Part shown: piece after piece, positions 1 through 8,404 of the stretch | Layout of the letters: each line of letters opens with the position of its first letter | How positions within the stretch are numbered: position 1 is the first letter of the stretch | Assembly: GCF_003696305.1 (NCBI RefSeq) | Contig: NZ_RFFK01000007.1 | Span: 224,036 to 264,705, forward strand | Direction of reading: 5' to 3' | From: Pseudomonas sp. AOB-7 | GTDB taxonomy: Bacteria > Pseudomonadota > Gammaproteobacteria > Pseudomonadales > Pseudomonadaceae | DNA length: 40,670 bases | Made by a program: the position numbers and the translations under genes | The notes under the pieces: model-generated | Told to the model about the DNA's origin: nothing | The model's database searches: none | What the model saw: the letters and a program-made list of their open reading frames with translations, nothing else

Positions 1-573
1 CGCCCCAACGACCTGATCTGGAACTACTGGGTCAACAACTACCTGCTCGGCAAGCAGCCGCCGGCCTTCGACATCCTCTACTGGAACAACGACAACACCC
101 GCCTGCCGGCGGCGCTGCACGGCGACCTGATCGACTTCTTCAAGCACAATCCGCTCAGCCGCGCCGGCGGCCTGGAGGTCTGCGGCACCCCGGTGGACCT
201 GGCCAAGGTCACGGTGGACAGCTTCAGCGTGGCCGGCATCAACGACCACATCACGCCCTGGGACGCGGTGTACCGCTCGGCCCTGCTGCTCGGCGGCAAC
301 CGCCGCTTCATCCTGTCCAACAGCGGGCATATCCAGAGCATCCTCAATCCGCCGGGCAACCCCAAGGCCAACTACTACGAGAACGGCAAGCTGACCTCGG
401 ACCCGCGCGCCTGGTACCACGATGCCCGGCACGTGCAGGGCAGCTGGTGGCCGCAGTGGCTGGAATGGATTCAGGCACGCTCCGGCGAGCAGCGCGAGAC
501 CCTGCTGGCGCTGGGCGACCAGAAGCATCCGCCGATGGAGGCCGCGCCCGGCACCTACGTGCATATCCGTTGA
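1..573 (+). CDS. phaC2: Class II poly(3-hydroxyalkanoate) synthase 2, 3' part
   Basis: This is the C-terminal 190 residues of a PHA synthase; the start and the catalytic cysteine lie left of the window. PHA synthases polymerise (R)-3-hydroxyacyl-CoA into medium-chain polyester at the granule surface. The alpha/beta-hydrolase core is recognisable: the general-base Asp is in GINDHITPWD (fragment residue 82) and the catalytic His in SNSGHIQS (residue 110). Their 28-residue spacing is the one known for class II synthases. The C-terminus is rich in Trp/Tyr (NYYENGKL, GSWWPQWLEW), as in this family. I call it phaC2 rather than phaC1 because a phaD-like TetR gene follows directly, as in the usual Pseudomonas order phaC1-phaZ-phaC2-phaD. 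The call is firm; the C1/C2 choice rests on context. Confidence 0.93.
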   Translation, partial: RPNDLIWNYWVNNYLLGKQPPAFDILYWNNDNTRLPAALHGDLIDFFKHNPLSRAGGLEVCGTPVDLAKVTVDSFSVAGINDHITPWDAVYRSALLLGGNRRFILSNSGHIQSILNPPGNPKANYYENGKLTSDPRAWYHDARHVQGSWWPQWLEWIQARSGEQRETLLALGDQKHPPMEAAPGTYVHIR

Positions 574-579
574 AGGGCT

Positions 580-598
580 GGCCGGCGCCGCGCCGGCC
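580..598 (+). other. GC-rich hairpin between phaC2 and phaD
   Basis: A perfect inverted repeat (GGCCGGCG, 3-base loop, CGCCGGCC) begins 6 bases after the phaC2 stop and ends about 40 bases before the phaD start. There is no T-run, so I do not call it a full terminator. It could protect the phaC2 mRNA end or reduce read-through into phaD. Confidence 0.35.
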
Positions 599-640
599 GC
601 GTTATCGTCAACGCCTCCGCGCCACCGACAAGAAGACCGG

Positions 641-1255
641 ATGAAAACCCGCGAGCGCATCCTGCACACCGCCCTGCAGCTGTTCAACCAGCAGGGCGAG
701 CCCAACGTCTCCACCCTGGAGATCGCCAACGAGCTGGACATCAGCCCGGGCAATCTCTACTACCACTTCCACGGCAAGGAGCCGCTGGTGCTGGAGCTGT
801 TCGAGCGTTTCCAGGCCGAGATGGCGCCGCTGCTCGATCCGCCCGCCGAGGCGCAACTGGACGTCGAGGACTACTGGCTGTTCCTGCACCTGATCGTCGA
901 GCGCCTGGCGCAGTACCGCTTCCTGTTCCAGGATTTGTCCAACCTGGCCGGGCGCCTGCCCAAGCTGGCGCGCGGCATCCGCCACTGGCTGAACTCGCTC
1001 AAGCGCACCCTGGCCGCCCTGCTGGCGCGACTGATGGCCGAGGGACAACTGGTCAGCGACACCCGCGCCCTCGGCCAGCTGGTGGAGCAGATCACCCTCA
1101 CCCTGCTGTTCTCCCTCGACTACCAGCGCATCCTCGGCAGCGACGGCGAGAGTCGCCTGGTGGTCTATCAGGTGATGATGCTGGTGGCGCCGCACCTGGC
1201 TGCGCCTTCGCGCTTCGCCGCCGAGCAAATGGCGCAGCGCTACCTGGACGCCTGA
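641..1255 (+). CDS. phaD: TetR-family transcriptional regulator PhaD
   Basis: The 204-residue TetR-type protein has an N-terminal helix-turn-helix at about residues 22-50 (STLEIANELDISPGNLYYHF) and a helical ligand-binding C-terminal domain. In Pseudomonas putida PhaD is known to activate the phaC1 and phaI promoters in response to a fatty-acid-derived effector; that role is transferred here by position (after phaC2, facing phaF-phaI) and by the HTH sequence. The ATG at 641 begins the typical MKTRERIL start. A longer in-frame extension would run back into phaC2 and has no family support. The gene ends at a hairpin shared with convergent phaF. Confidence 0.92.
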   Translation: MKTRERILHTALQLFNQQGEPNVSTLEIANELDISPGNLYYHFHGKEPLVLELFERFQAEMAPLLDPPAEAQLDVEDYWLFLHLIVERLAQYRFLFQDLSNLAGRLPKLARGIRHWLNSLKRTLAALLARLMAEGQLVSDTRALGQLVEQITLTLLFSLDYQRILGSDGESRLVVYQVMMLVAPHLAAPSRFAAEQMAQRYLDA

Positions 1256-1273
1256 GCCGCGCAGAAACGCAAA

Positions 1274-1294
1274 CGCCCGGCACTAGGCCGGGCG
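1274..1294. terminator. Bidirectional terminator between phaD and phaF
   Basis: An 8-bp perfect stem (CGCCCGGC / GCCGGGCG) with loop ACTAG lies between the convergent phaD and phaF stops. On the reverse strand it is followed by a short T-run (TTT, then GCGTTTC); forward it is followed only by CTTGTG. It probably ends both transcripts, more efficiently for phaF. Confidence 0.7.
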
Positions 1295-1312
1295 CTTGTG
1301 ATCCCGAGAAAC

Positions 1313-2119
1313 TCAGGACGGGTTGGCAGGCGTCGCCGCAACGGCAGCCGGGGCCGGTGCCGGAGCTGCAGGCGTCGCCGCGGGAGCCGCGACGGGGGCC
1401 GCAGCAGCCGGTTTCGCTGCAGTGGCCTTGGGCGCGGCAGGCTTCTTCGCCGCCGGCTTCTTCGCCGCTGCCGGTTTCGCCGCCGGCTTGGCAGCAGGTT
1501 TCGCCGCGGCCTTGGCTGCAGGTTTGGCAGCGGGCTTGGCGGCGGCCGCAGGCTTGGCCGCTGCCGGTTTGGCCGCAGGTTTTGCAGCCGGCTTGGCGGC
1601 AGCCTTGGCCACCGGCTTGGCGGCCGGTTTCGCCGCGGCTTTCGGTGCCGGCTTGGCAGCCGCTTTCGCCGCCGGCTTGGCCACCGACTTGGCCGACACG
1701 CCAGCGATCTTCTCCAGCTGCTTGGTCAGGCTGTCGACCTTGTCGTTCAATGCCTTCACCTCGTTGCGGCTGGGCACGCCCAGCCGCGAGATGGCATTGT
1801 TCAGACGCTTGTCGAAAGCCTCTTCCAGCTCGCTCCACTTGCCGATCGCCTTGTCCTTGACCTCATCGACCTTGGACTTGGCGGAACCGACCTTGGAGCC
1901 GACGCCGGCTTTCACCGCATCGACCTGCTTGTCGACTTCGCTCTTGGCCAGTTTCTCAGCCTTCTCGCCGTCCTTGACCAGGGTATCGAACAGCTTGGTG
2001 CCGTCCTTGCTGACCTTGGAGTAAGCGCCCAAGCCTGCCAACCAGATCTGGCGCGAGTATTTCTCGACCTCGCCGATCCAGGAGCTGGTCTGTTTCTCGG
2101 TTTTCTTCTTAACAGCCAT
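1313..2119 (-). CDS. phaF: PHA granule phasin PhaF with histone-like tail
   Basis: This 268-residue protein has two parts. Residues 1-140 are the phasin domain (SWIGEVEKYSRQIWLAGLGAY, then a coiled-coil segment near residues 110-140 with KVDSLTKQLEKI). Residues 141-268 are almost entirely Ala-Lys-Pro repeats of the AAKPAAKP type, ending in an Ala/Pro-rich, non-basic tail. PhaF is known to coat PHA granules with its N-terminal half and to bind DNA with its histone-H1-like tail, helping share granules between daughter cells. The phasin domain resembles the adjacent phaI product, as expected for duplicated genes. It is the second gene of the phaI-phaF operon, 10 bases after phaI, and a ribosome site (GGAG) precedes the ATG. 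The repeats make this part prone to length change and to assembly error. Confidence 0.95.
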   Translation of the reverse strand: MAVKKKTEKQTSSWIGEVEKYSRQIWLAGLGAYSKVSKDGTKLFDTLVKDGEKAEKLAKSEVDKQVDAVKAGVGSKVGSAKSKVDEVKDKAIGKWSELEEAFDKRLNNAISRLGVPSRNEVKALNDKVDSLTKQLEKIAGVSAKSVAKPAAKAAAKPAPKAAAKPAAKPVAKAAAKPAAKPAAKPAAAKPAAAAKPAAKPAAKAAAKPAAKPAAKPAAAKKPAAKKPAAPKATAAKPAAAAPVAAPAATPAAPAPAPAAVAATPANPS

Positions 2120-2129
2120 CCTGATCTCC

Positions 2130-2576
2130 TTATTTGGTACGCGCGACGTGCTCGAGCAACGCGCTCAGCTCATCCAGCTTAGCAGAGAGTGCCTCAACAT
2201 CCTGCTTGGAGGGAATGCCGATACGGTTCAGGGCGGCGGCGACACGGGTGTCGAAGGCCTTCTCGATCTTGTCGAGCTGCACTTCGACCTTGCCCTTGAC
2301 GCTGGTGACGTTGGAGTTGACGGTTTTCTTTACCGATTCGATCTGGCTGTTGGCGGCTTCGACCTGTTCGTCGACCAGCTGCTTGCCCTTGCTCTCGAGG
2401 CTCTCGCCGCTCTTGACCAGCTCCTTGAAGTACTCGACACCCTCGGCACCGGCCTTGGCGTAGGCACCCAGGCCCGCCAGGTAGATCTTGCGGGCATAGC
2501 CCTTGACGTCATCGAGCAGACCGGCTTTGTCCTCGGCCACGGCTTCGACTTTCTTCTTCACGGCAACTTTCGACAT
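2130..2576 (-). CDS. phaI: PHA granule phasin PhaI
   Basis: A 148-residue phasin, shorter than PhaF and without the basic tail. It shares the motif YARKIYLAGLGAYAKAG near residue 30 and the C-terminal pattern DTRVAAALNRIGIPSKQDVEALSAKLDELS with PhaF, so the two are paralogues. Phasins coat the surface of PHA granules and control their number and size. I chose the ATG at 2576, giving MSKVAVKKK, because GAGGTG stands 7 bases before it; the in-frame ATG four codons upstream would put that site inside the gene. It is first in the phaI-phaF operon and is read towards phaD. Confidence 0.94.
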   Translation of the reverse strand: MSKVAVKKKVEAVAEDKAGLLDDVKGYARKIYLAGLGAYAKAGAEGVEYFKELVKSGESLESKGKQLVDEQVEAANSQIESVKKTVNSNVTSVKGKVEVQLDKIEKAFDTRVAAALNRIGIPSKQDVEALSAKLDELSALLEHVARTK

Positions 2577-2660
2577 GGTGCACCTCACGCGCTTTGACAG
2601 TTAGCGGAAACGCCCACGGAATGCAGGCTTGGGTACACCCTAGGGAGAAAAATTAGAAAT
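2577..2660 (-). promoter_or_regulatory. phaI-phaF promoter region, candidate PhaD target
   Basis: This is the upstream region of phaI. Read towards phaI it has an AT-rich patch (TTTCTAATTTTTCTCC), then CCCTAGGG (a perfect 8-bp palindrome) overlapping GGGTGTACCC. PhaD is known to act at the phaI promoter in P. putida, so these symmetrical sequences are candidate operator parts. I see no convincing -35/-10 pair and do not place a start site. Confidence 0.35.
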
Positions 2661-2701
2661 CGCATACTAGGCGCGCGGCAGGGTGGGTCGCGCGTCACCG
2701 C

Positions 2702-2818
2702 TCCACCATGGTGGATCCCCCGGATTGCAGCCGGGCGGCGGCGCGCCAGGCGCCGAGATCGTCGGGCGGAGCACTGCGCGCTCCCTGTTGGGCTTCGCTG
2801 CGCTTAGCGCCAACCTAC
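2702..2818. repeat. Cluster of partial REP-like palindromes after the PHA-system gene
   Basis: The spacer holds a perfect 14-bp palindrome TCCACCATGGTGGA (2702-2715), then CCCCCGGATTGCAGCCGGG (a half element of the CCGGAT family seen at 27105 and 37774), and finally a reverse-strand REP at 2787-2818. The last begins GTAGGTTGGCGCT and contains GAAGCCCAAC; it is the family of the element at 34384. Its GTAG provides the TAG stop codon of the neighbouring gene. The block looks like several REP units that inserted into one another and decayed. Confidence 0.7.
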
Positions 2819-3090
2819 GCCAACGACTTGTCCAGCACCTGCTCGATCTCGCGCTTGATGCTGCCGCCCATGGCCGACAGCAGCAGGCCCAGCTTGAGCT
2901 CGACGCACACCCGGTCCTCGCCCACCTCGATGCTGCCGTCGGCGCCGCTGCGCTTGAACTCCAGGGTGTCGCCATTCCAGCGGTAGCGCACGTCGTACTC
3001 GCGGGCCAGGCGCTCGGCCAGTTGCTCGGCCTTCTCGCGCGCAGCGGCGCGGCCGAGCTGGTGGGGACGTTCGACGCGAATACGGGACAT
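2815..3090 (-). CDS. Polyhydroxyalkanoic acid system family protein
   Basis: A 91-residue protein with the pattern of the PHA-system family (TIGR02610-like, named from memory): an N-terminal helix rich in Arg/Glu (REKAEQLAERLAREYDVRYRW), a middle beta region (LEFKRSGADGSIEVGEDRVCVELKLG) and a C-terminal helix (IKREIEQVLDKSLA). Members are found beside phaI/phaF in Pseudomonas; I know of no established biochemical role. AAGGAG lies 6 bases before the ATG. The stop TAG is inside the GTAG start of a REP element, so its last codons abut the repeat exactly. It diverges from ubiE and probably has its own promoter rather than sharing that of phaI, 240 bases away. Confidence 0.85.
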   Translation of the reverse strand: MSRIRVERPHQLGRAAAREKAEQLAERLAREYDVRYRWNGDTLEFKRSGADGSIEVGEDRVCVELKLGLLLSAMGGSIKREIEQVLDKSLA

Positions 3091-3195
3091 GGCAACTCCT
3101 TCGACTGACTGCCGGGCGCCGCGGCGGCCGTGGCCTGCGGCATGGGGTCACATCACTCTACCAGCCCGCCGCGCGGCCGGGCACCCGGGCAAGAC

Positions 3196-3219
3196 AAAGG
3201 CGCCGGGCGCCTTTAGAAT
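3196..3219 (+). promoter_or_regulatory. Possible ubiE promoter overlapping a small hairpin
   Basis: A 7-bp hairpin (AAAGGCG, loop CCGGG, CGCCTTT) is fused to TAGAAT, a fair -10 hexamer about 30 bases upstream of the ubiE start. The matching -35 is weak (AAGACA at 17 bp). The hairpin could instead end transcription coming from the left. Both readings are tentative. Confidence 0.3.
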
Positions 3220-3248
3220 GAGCGGCGATCTTTAGCCGGTAGAGCGAT

Positions 3249-4019
3249 ATGAGCGATCCACGCAAGGCCCAGGAGCAGGAACCCACCACCCACTTCGGTT
3301 TCCAGGACGTGCCGGAAAGCCAGAAGGCGGAAAAAGTGGCCGAGGTGTTCCACTCGGTGGCCGCCAAGTACGACCTGATGAACGACGTGCTGTCCGGCGG
3401 CCTGCATCGCCTGTGGAAGCGCTTCACCATCGAGCTGTCCGGCGTGCGCGCGGGCAACCGCGTGCTGGATATCGCCGGCGGCACCGGCGATCTGACCCGC
3501 AAGTTTTCCAGCCTGGTCGGCCCGAGCGGCCAGGTGGTGCTGGCCGACATCAACGACTCCATGCTCAAGGTCGGCCGCGACCGCCTGCTGGACAAGGGCG
3601 TGGCCGGCAACGTGGTGTTCGTCCAGGCCGATGCCGAGAAGCTGCCATTTCCCGACAACCACTTCGACGTGGTCAGCATCGCCTTCGGCCTGCGCAACGT
3701 GACGCACAAGGAAGACGCCCTGCGCTCCATGCTGCGCGTGCTCAAGCCCGGCGGGCGCCTGCTGGTGCTGGAGTTCTCCAAGCCCGGCAACCCGCTGCTG
3801 GCCAAGGCCTACGACACCTACTCGTTCAGTTTCATGCCGCTGGCCGGCAAGCTGATCAGCAACGACGCCGACAGCTACCGCTACCTCGCCGAGTCGATCC
3901 GCATGCACCCGGATCAGGAGACCCTCAAGGCGATGATGGTCGAGGCCGGCTTCGAGCGCGTCACCTACCACAACATGACCGGCGGCATCGTCGCCCTGCA
4001 CCGCGGCATCAAGCCCTGA
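3249..4019 (+). CDS. ubiE: Ubiquinone/menaquinone C-methyltransferase UbiE
   Basis: The 256-residue SAM-dependent methyltransferase performs the C-methylation of 2-polyprenyl-6-methoxy-1,4-benzoquinol in ubiquinone synthesis. Motif I is [12 protein letters not shown] at residues 72-83; the UbiE signatures [17 protein letters not shown] (residues 41-57) and [21 protein letters not shown] are both present. Length matches the family (about 250). It starts a run of coupled genes: the ubiE stop TGA shares one base with the ubiJ ATG. Pseudomonads use ubiquinone, so the menaquinone role of the family is not implied. Confidence 0.97.
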   Translation: MSDPRKAQEQEPTTHFGFQDVPESQKAEKVAEVFHSVAAKYDLMNDVLSGGLHRLWKRFTIELSGVRAGNRVLDIAGGTGDLTRKFSSLVGPSGQVVLADINDSMLKVGRDRLLDKGVAGNVVFVQADAEKLPFPDNHFDVVSIAFGLRNVTHKEDALRSMLRVLKPGGRLLVLEFSKPGNPLLAKAYDTYSFSFMPLAGKLISNDADSYRYLAESIRMHPDQETLKAMMVEAGFERVTYHNMTGGIVALHRGIKP

Positions 4020-4636
4020 TGCTGCTGAGCGGGCTGCTGGCCGGCGTCGAGGCGGGCCTCAATCGCGTCCTGCGCCTGGACGGCACCGCCCTGCCGCGCC
4101 TGCACAAGCTGGCCGGCAAGGTGATCGCTGTGCACTGCCAGAGCCCGGCGCTGGAGCTGTTCATCCTGCCCAGCGGCGACGGCCTGCAGCTGGCCGGGCA
4201 GTGGCAGGCGCCCGCCGACTGCAGCCTCACCGCCCCCGCCGCCAGCCTGGCGCGCCTGGCCCTGAGCCGCGACAAGACCGCCGTGCTGCACCGCCCGGAA
4301 GTGTCGCTGGACGGCGACAGCGCGGTGCTGCTGGAGCTGGCCGGCATCCTCCAGGACCTGGAGCTGGACTGGGAATACGAACTGTCGCGCTGGCTCGGCC
4401 CAGTCGCCAGCCCCCTGCTCGCCGGCCATCTGCGCAGCCGGGTGAACCTCGCGGCGAATGGCGCCGCCAGCCTCAAGCAGGACCTGGCCGACTACCTCGC
4501 CGAAGAATCGCGCAGCCTGGTCGGCCAGCGCGAGGCCGAGGTGCGCTTCGCCGAACTGGACCAGCTCAAGCTCGCCCTCGACCGCCTCGAGGCGCGCATC
4601 GAGCGCCTCGCCTCACGACCTAAGCCCGACGCATGA
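4019..4636 (+). CDS. ubiJ: Ubiquinone biosynthesis accessory factor UbiJ (SCP2 domain)
   Basis: A 205-residue protein with an SCP2-like lipid-binding domain at about residues 15-115 and a charged C-terminal helix ([23 protein letters not shown]) that may form a coiled coil. UbiJ is an accessory factor of the soluble Ubi complex and is thought to hold the hydrophobic ubiquinone intermediates. Its place between ubiE and ubiB is the standard gammaproteobacterial order and is the main support for the name, as the sequence itself is poorly conserved. The ATG overlaps the ubiE stop, and its own stop overlaps the ubiB start (ATGA), so all three genes are probably translated in a coupled way. Confidence 0.9.
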   Translation: MLLSGLLAGVEAGLNRVLRLDGTALPRLHKLAGKVIAVHCQSPALELFILPSGDGLQLAGQWQAPADCSLTAPAASLARLALSRDKTAVLHRPEVSLDGDSAVLLELAGILQDLELDWEYELSRWLGPVASPLLAGHLRSRVNLAANGAASLKQDLADYLAEESRSLVGQREAEVRFAELDQLKLALDRLEARIERLASRPKPDA

Positions 4637-6216
4637 AACTACTCGCCGTTCGCCGCCTGCTGCGCATCCAGCGCGTGATCGTCCGCTACCAGCTGGACGA
4701 GCTGCTGCTGGCACTGCCGCTGCCGGTGTGGCTGCGCGCCCTGGGCTGGCTGCTGCCCTGGCGCTGGCTGCCGCGCAAGCCGCTGCAACTGTCGCGCGGC
4801 GCGCGCCTGCGCCTGGCTCTGGAAGATTTGGGGCCGATCTTTATCAAGTTCGGCCAGCTGCTCTCCACCCGCCGCGACCTGCTGCCGCCGGACATCGCCG
4901 ACGAGCTGGCGCGCCTGCAGGATCAGGTGCCGCCCTTCCCCGAAGCCCAGGCCATCGCCCTGATCGAAGGCCAGCTCGGCGCGCCGGTGGGCGAGCTGTT
5001 CGCCCGCTTCGATAGCCAGCCGCTGGCCTCCGCCTCGGTGGCCCAGGTGCACGCCGCGCAGCTGAAAAGCGGTGAAGAGGTGGTGGTCAAGGTGATCCGC
5101 CCGGGCTTAAGGCCGGTGATCCGCCAGGACCTGGCCTGGCTGTTCCTGCTCGCCCGCATCGCCGAGCAGGCCTCGGCCGACGCCCGCCGCCTGCGCCCGG
5201 TGGAGGTGGTCGGCGACTACGAGAAGACCATCTACGACGAACTCGACCTGCTGCGCGAAGCGGCCAATGCCAGCCAGCTCAAGCGCAACTTCGACGGCTC
5301 GCCGCTGCTCTACGTGCCACAGGTGTACTGGGACCTGTGCCGCCCGCAGGTGCTGGTGATGGAGCGCATCTACGGCATCCCGGTGACCGACCTGGCGACC
5401 CTGGCCGACCAGCGCACCGACATGAAGCTCTTGGCCGAGCGGGGCGTGGAAATCTTCTTCACCCAGGTGTTTCGCGACAGCTTCTTCCACGCCGACATGC
5501 ACCCCGGCAACATCTTCGTCAGCACCCGCACGCCCTGGAGTCCGCAGTACATCGCCATCGACTGCGGCATCATCGGCAGCCTCACCGACGAGGACCAGGA
5601 CTACCTGGCGCGCAACCTGATCGCCTTCTTCAAACGCGACTACCGCAAGGTGGCGCAGCTGCACATCGATTCCGGCTGGGTGCCGGCCGATACCAAGGTC
5701 AACGAATTCGAGGCGGCGATCCGCACCGTGTGCGAGCCGATCTTCGAGAGGCCGCTGAAGGAAATTTCCTTCGGTCAGCTGCTGCTGCGCCTGTTCCAGA
5801 CCGCGCGCCGCTTCAACATGGAAGTGCAGCCGCAGCTGGTGCTGCTGCAGAAGACCCTGCTGAACATCGAGGGCCTGGGTCGCCAGCTGTACCCGGACCT
5901 GGACCTGTGGAGCACCGCGCAGCCCTTCCTCGAACGCTGGATGCGCGAGCGGGTCAGCCCGCTGCACCTGCTGCGCAACCTGCAGCAGCAGGCCGAGCAG
6001 GTGCCGCACCTGTCGCAGATCGCCCGCGACGCCCTGGAGCGCCTGCAACAGCCGGCGCCGCCGGCAGCACAACCGACCAACGGGCAGTGGCCGCTGCGCC
6101 TGCTCGGCGCGGCGCTGATCGGCGCCGGCGCGGTGCAGGGCCTGGCGCCGCTGCTGGCGGCCTGGCCGGCCTGGTTGATGCTCGGCGGCGGGCTCTATCT
6201 GGTGCTGCGCCGATAG
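4633..6216 (+). CDS. ubiB: Ubiquinone biosynthesis atypical kinase/ATPase UbiB
   Basis: A 527-residue member of the ABC1/ADCK/UbiB family. Family signatures are in order: KFGQ motif at residues 72-75, Ala-rich loop replacing the kinase P-loop (ASASVAQVH, 132-140), the ATP-site Lys in VVKVIRPG (K153), the catalytic-loop equivalent ADMHPGNIF and the metal-binding IDCGI. Two C-terminal hydrophobic segments ([22 protein letters not shown] and a last short one) anchor it in the inner membrane. UbiB has ATPase activity and is thought to help extract or deliver ubiquinone precursors. It overlaps ubiJ by 4 bases and is followed by a 73-base gap before hisI. Confidence 0.96.
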   Translation: MKLLAVRRLLRIQRVIVRYQLDELLLALPLPVWLRALGWLLPWRWLPRKPLQLSRGARLRLALEDLGPIFIKFGQLLSTRRDLLPPDIADELARLQDQVPPFPEAQAIALIEGQLGAPVGELFARFDSQPLASASVAQVHAAQLKSGEEVVVKVIRPGLRPVIRQDLAWLFLLARIAEQASADARRLRPVEVVGDYEKTIYDELDLLREAANASQLKRNFDGSPLLYVPQVYWDLCRPQVLVMERIYGIPVTDLATLADQRTDMKLLAERGVEIFFTQVFRDSFFHADMHPGNIFVSTRTPWSPQYIAIDCGIIGSLTDEDQDYLARNLIAFFKRDYRKVAQLHIDSGWVPADTKVNEFEAAIRTVCEPIFERPLKEISFGQLLLRLFQTARRFNMEVQPQLVLLQKTLLNIEGLGRQLYPDLDLWSTAQPFLERWMRERVSPLHLLRNLQQQAEQVPHLSQIARDALERLQQPAPPAAQPTNGQWPLRLLGAALIGAGAVQGLAPLLAAWPAWLMLGGGLYLVLRR

Positions 6217-6289
6217 CCAGTCGGCCGCCGCACTGGCACACTTGGCGTATTGACGGGCCGCGGCCCGGCGCAGCAGACACGGAATCCCG

Positions 6290-6691
6290 ATGAACGATTG
6301 GCTCGACGAAATCCACTGGAACGAAGACGGCCTGGTCCCGGCCATCGCCCAGGATCACCAGAGCGGCCGCATCCTGATGATGGCCTGGATGAACCGCGAA
6401 TCCCTAAGCCTGACCGTGAGTGAGCAGCGCGCCATCTACTGGTCACGTTCGCGCGGCAAGCTGTGGCGCAAGGGCGAGGAATCCGGCCACGTGCAGAAGC
6501 TGCACGAGCTGCGCCTGGACTGCGACGCCGACGTAATCGTGCTGATGGTCGAACAGCTCGGCGGCATCGCCTGCCACACCGGGCGCGAGAGCTGCTTCTA
6601 CCGCGTCTATGACAACGGCGGCTGGAAAATCGTCGACGCCGTGCGCAAAGACCCGCACGCCATCTATCACGCAGGACACCGCCATGAGTGA
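6290..6691 (+). CDS. hisI: Phosphoribosyl-AMP cyclohydrolase
   Basis: HisI (133 residues) opens the purine ring of phosphoribosyl-AMP in histidine synthesis. The signatures LMMAWMN (residues 29-35), [17 protein letters not shown] and the metal-binding cysteines C78 (LDCDAD), C95 (GIACH) and C102 (RESCF) are all visible. The protein lacks a fused HisE domain; hisE is the next gene, overlapping by 8 bases. Pseudomonads typically have these two as separate genes away from the main his cluster, which agrees with the ubiB-hisI-hisE-tatA order seen here. Confidence 0.97.
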   Translation: MNDWLDEIHWNEDGLVPAIAQDHQSGRILMMAWMNRESLSLTVSEQRAIYWSRSRGKLWRKGEESGHVQKLHELRLDCDADVIVLMVEQLGGIACHTGRESCFYRVYDNGGWKIVDAVRKDPHAIYHAGHRHE

Positions 6692-7016
6692 CACCCTGAG
6701 CCGCCTGGCCGAGGTGCTGGAGGCGCGCAAGGGCGCCGCCCCCGACAGCTCCTACGTCGCCAGCCTGTATCACAAGGGCCTGAACAAGATTCTCGAGAAG
6801 CTCGGCGAGGAGTCGGTGGAAACCATCCTCGCCGCCAAGGACGCCGCCGCCAGCGGCGACTGCAGCGACCTGATCTACGAAACCGCCGACCTGTGGTTCC
6901 ACAGCCTGGTGGTGCTCGCCGCCCTCGGCCAGCACCCGCAGGCCGTGCTGGACGAACTGGAGCGGCGCTTCGGCCTCTCCGGCCACGCGGAAAAAGCCGC
7001 GCGACCGCAAAACTGA
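6684..7016 (+). CDS. hisE: Phosphoribosyl-ATP pyrophosphatase
   Basis: HisE (110 residues) hydrolyses phosphoribosyl-ATP to phosphoribosyl-AMP, the step just before HisI. It belongs to the all-alpha MazG-like NTP pyrophosphatases; the metal-binding helices [16 protein letters not shown] and [18 protein letters not shown] are clear. I chose the ATG at 6684 ([16 protein letters not shown]), inside the end of hisI, because it gives the standard family length and start; the open frame extends further left but only within hisI. Confidence 0.95.
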   Translation: MSDTLSRLAEVLEARKGAAPDSSYVASLYHKGLNKILEKLGEESVETILAAKDAAASGDCSDLIYETADLWFHSLVVLAALGQHPQAVLDELERRFGLSGHAEKAARPQN

Positions 7017-7043
7017 ACAACCTCTCACAACGGAGAACGCATC

Positions 7044-7277
7044 ATGGGATTCGGTGGCATCAGCATCTGGCAACTCCTGATCATCCTGCTCATCGTGGTC
7101 ATGCTGTTCGGCACCAAGCGCCTGAAGAGCCTGGGCTCGGACCTGGGCGACGCGATCAAGGGCTTCCGCAAGTCGATGGACAACGGCGAAGCCGAGAAAC
7201 CGGCGGTGGAAGAGCCCAAGGGGCAGACCATCGACGCCCAGGCGCGCAAGGTCGAAGAGCCGGCGAAGAAAGACTGA
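7044..7277 (+). CDS. tatA: Sec-independent translocase subunit TatA
   Basis: A 77-residue protein with one N-terminal membrane helix ([17 protein letters not shown]), the Phe-Gly hinge (residues 20-21), an amphipathic helix ([21 protein letters not shown]) and an acidic/basic soluble tail. TatA multimers form the passage for folded proteins bearing twin-arginine signals. GGAG lies 9 bases before the ATG. It is first in tatA-tatB-tatC and only 27 bases from hisE, so transcription may come in part from the his genes. Confidence 0.96.
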   Translation: MGFGGISIWQLLIILLIVVMLFGTKRLKSLGSDLGDAIKGFRKSMDNGEAEKPAVEEPKGQTIDAQARKVEEPAKKD

Positions 7278-7280
7278 GCC

Positions 7281-7610
7281 ATGTTCGACGTCGGTTTCAG
7301 CGAACTGCTGCTGGTGGCCCTGGTCGCCCTGGTGGTGCTCGGCCCCGAGCGCCTGCCCGGCGCGGTGCGCACGGCCGGCCTGTGGATCGGCCGGATCAAG
7401 CGCAGCTTCAGCGCGATCAAGGCGGAGGTGGAACGCGAGATCGGCGCCGACGAAATCCGCCGCCAGCTGCATAACGAGCAGATCCTCGAACTGGAGCGGG
7501 AAATGAAGGCGATGAAGCAGGAGATCCTCGACCCTGCCGCCAAGCCTGCCAGCGAGCCCGCCAAGGCCGAGCCGGCGCCCACCAGCCAGGACACCCCACG
7601 CCAGCCATGA
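7281..7610 (+). CDS. tatB: Sec-independent translocase subunit TatB
   Basis: A 109-residue protein with the TatB start [26 protein letters not shown]: polar Glu near residue 8 in the membrane helix and a Gly-Pro hinge. A long amphipathic region ([45 protein letters not shown]) is followed by a Pro/Ala tail. TatB with TatC forms the receptor for twin-arginine signals. It is shorter than the E. coli protein (about 170) but typical for pseudomonads. It starts 3 bases after tatA and overlaps tatC by 4. Confidence 0.95.
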   Translation: MFDVGFSELLLVALVALVVLGPERLPGAVRTAGLWIGRIKRSFSAIKAEVEREIGADEIRRQLHNEQILELEREMKAMKQEILDPAAKPASEPAKAEPAPTSQDTPRQP

Positions 7611-8404
7611 GCCGACACCCGGACGCCGACCAGGAAATGCCCCTGGTCTCGCACCTGACCGAGCTGCGCGCGCGCCTGTTGCGCTGCGTGGTGATCATCC
7701 TGCTGATCTTCGCCGGACTGTTCTACTTCGCCCAGGACATCTACGCCCTGGTGGCCGCGCCCCTGCGCGCCTACCTGCCGGAAGGCGCGACGATGATCGC
7801 CACCGGCGTCGCCTCGCCCTTCCTCACGCCGTTCAAGCTGACCCTGATGTGCGCGCTGTTTCTCGGCATGCCGGTGATCCTGCATCAGGCCTGGGGCTTC
7901 ATCGCGCCGGGGCTGTACAGCCACGAGAAGCGCATCGCCGTGCCGCTGCTGATTTCCAGCATCCTGCTGTTCTACGCCGGCATGGCCTTCGCCTACTTCG
8001 TGGTGTTCCCGATCATGTTCGGCTTCTTCGCCAGCGTGACCCCGGAAGGGGTGGCGATGATGACCGACATCGGCCAGTACCTGGACTTCGTGCTCACCCT
8101 GTTCTTCGCCTTCGGCGTGGCCTTCGAGATCCCCATCGCCACCTTCCTGGTGATCTGGGTCGGCATCGTCGACGTCGCCACCCTGCGCAAGAGCCGCCCC
8201 TATGTGATAGTCGGCTGCTTCGTGGTCGGCATGGTGCTGACCCCGCCGGACGTGTTCTCGCAGACCCTGCTGGCGGTGCCGATGTGGCTGCTGTTCGAGG
8301 CCGGCGTGCTGGCCGGCAGCCTGGTCAAGCAGCGCAGCGAAGCCCAGGCCGACGCCGAGGACGAGGCCAAGCCCGAAGACCAGCCGCCCGCGCCGCTGCC
8401 GTGA
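7607..8404 (+). CDS. tatC: Sec-independent translocase subunit TatC
   Basis: A 265-residue inner-membrane protein with six hydrophobic segments. The N-terminal signature [15 protein letters not shown] carries the conserved Glu that binds twin-arginine signals; the [17 protein letters not shown] and [21 protein letters not shown] regions are also family-typical. The Glu/Asp-rich tail is cytoplasmic. The start overlaps tatB (ATGA) and the stop overlaps the following GTG start, so the tat genes and the methyltransferase gene seem to form one translation-coupled unit. Confidence 0.97.
   Translation: MSRHPDADQEMPLVSHLTELRARLLRCVVIILLIFAGLFYFAQDIYALVAAPLRAYLPEGATMIATGVASPFLTPFKLTLMCALFLGMPVILHQAWGFIAPGLYSHEKRIAVPLLISSILLFYAGMAFAYFVVFPIMFGFFASVTPEGVAMMTDIGQYLDFVLTLFFAFGVAFEIPIATFLVIWVGIVDVATLRKSRPYVIVGCFVVGMVLTPPDVFSQTLLAVPMWLLFEAGVLAGSLVKQRSEAQADAEDEAKPEDQPPAPLP

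Noticed and set aside
1323..2024. Long Ala/Gly-rich forward frame opposite phaF
   Set aside because: It is the complement of the AAKP repeat and phasin coding, has no ribosome site and only low-complexity sequence.
2667..3151. Reverse frames across the small PHA-system gene
   Set aside because: They are Arg/Ala/Pro-rich off-frame readings; the 91-residue protein has a good ribosome site and family pattern.
3413..4018. Possible long N-terminal extension of ubiJ over ubiE
   Set aside because: The frame is open by GC bias only; the ATG overlapping the ubiE stop gives the standard UbiJ start.
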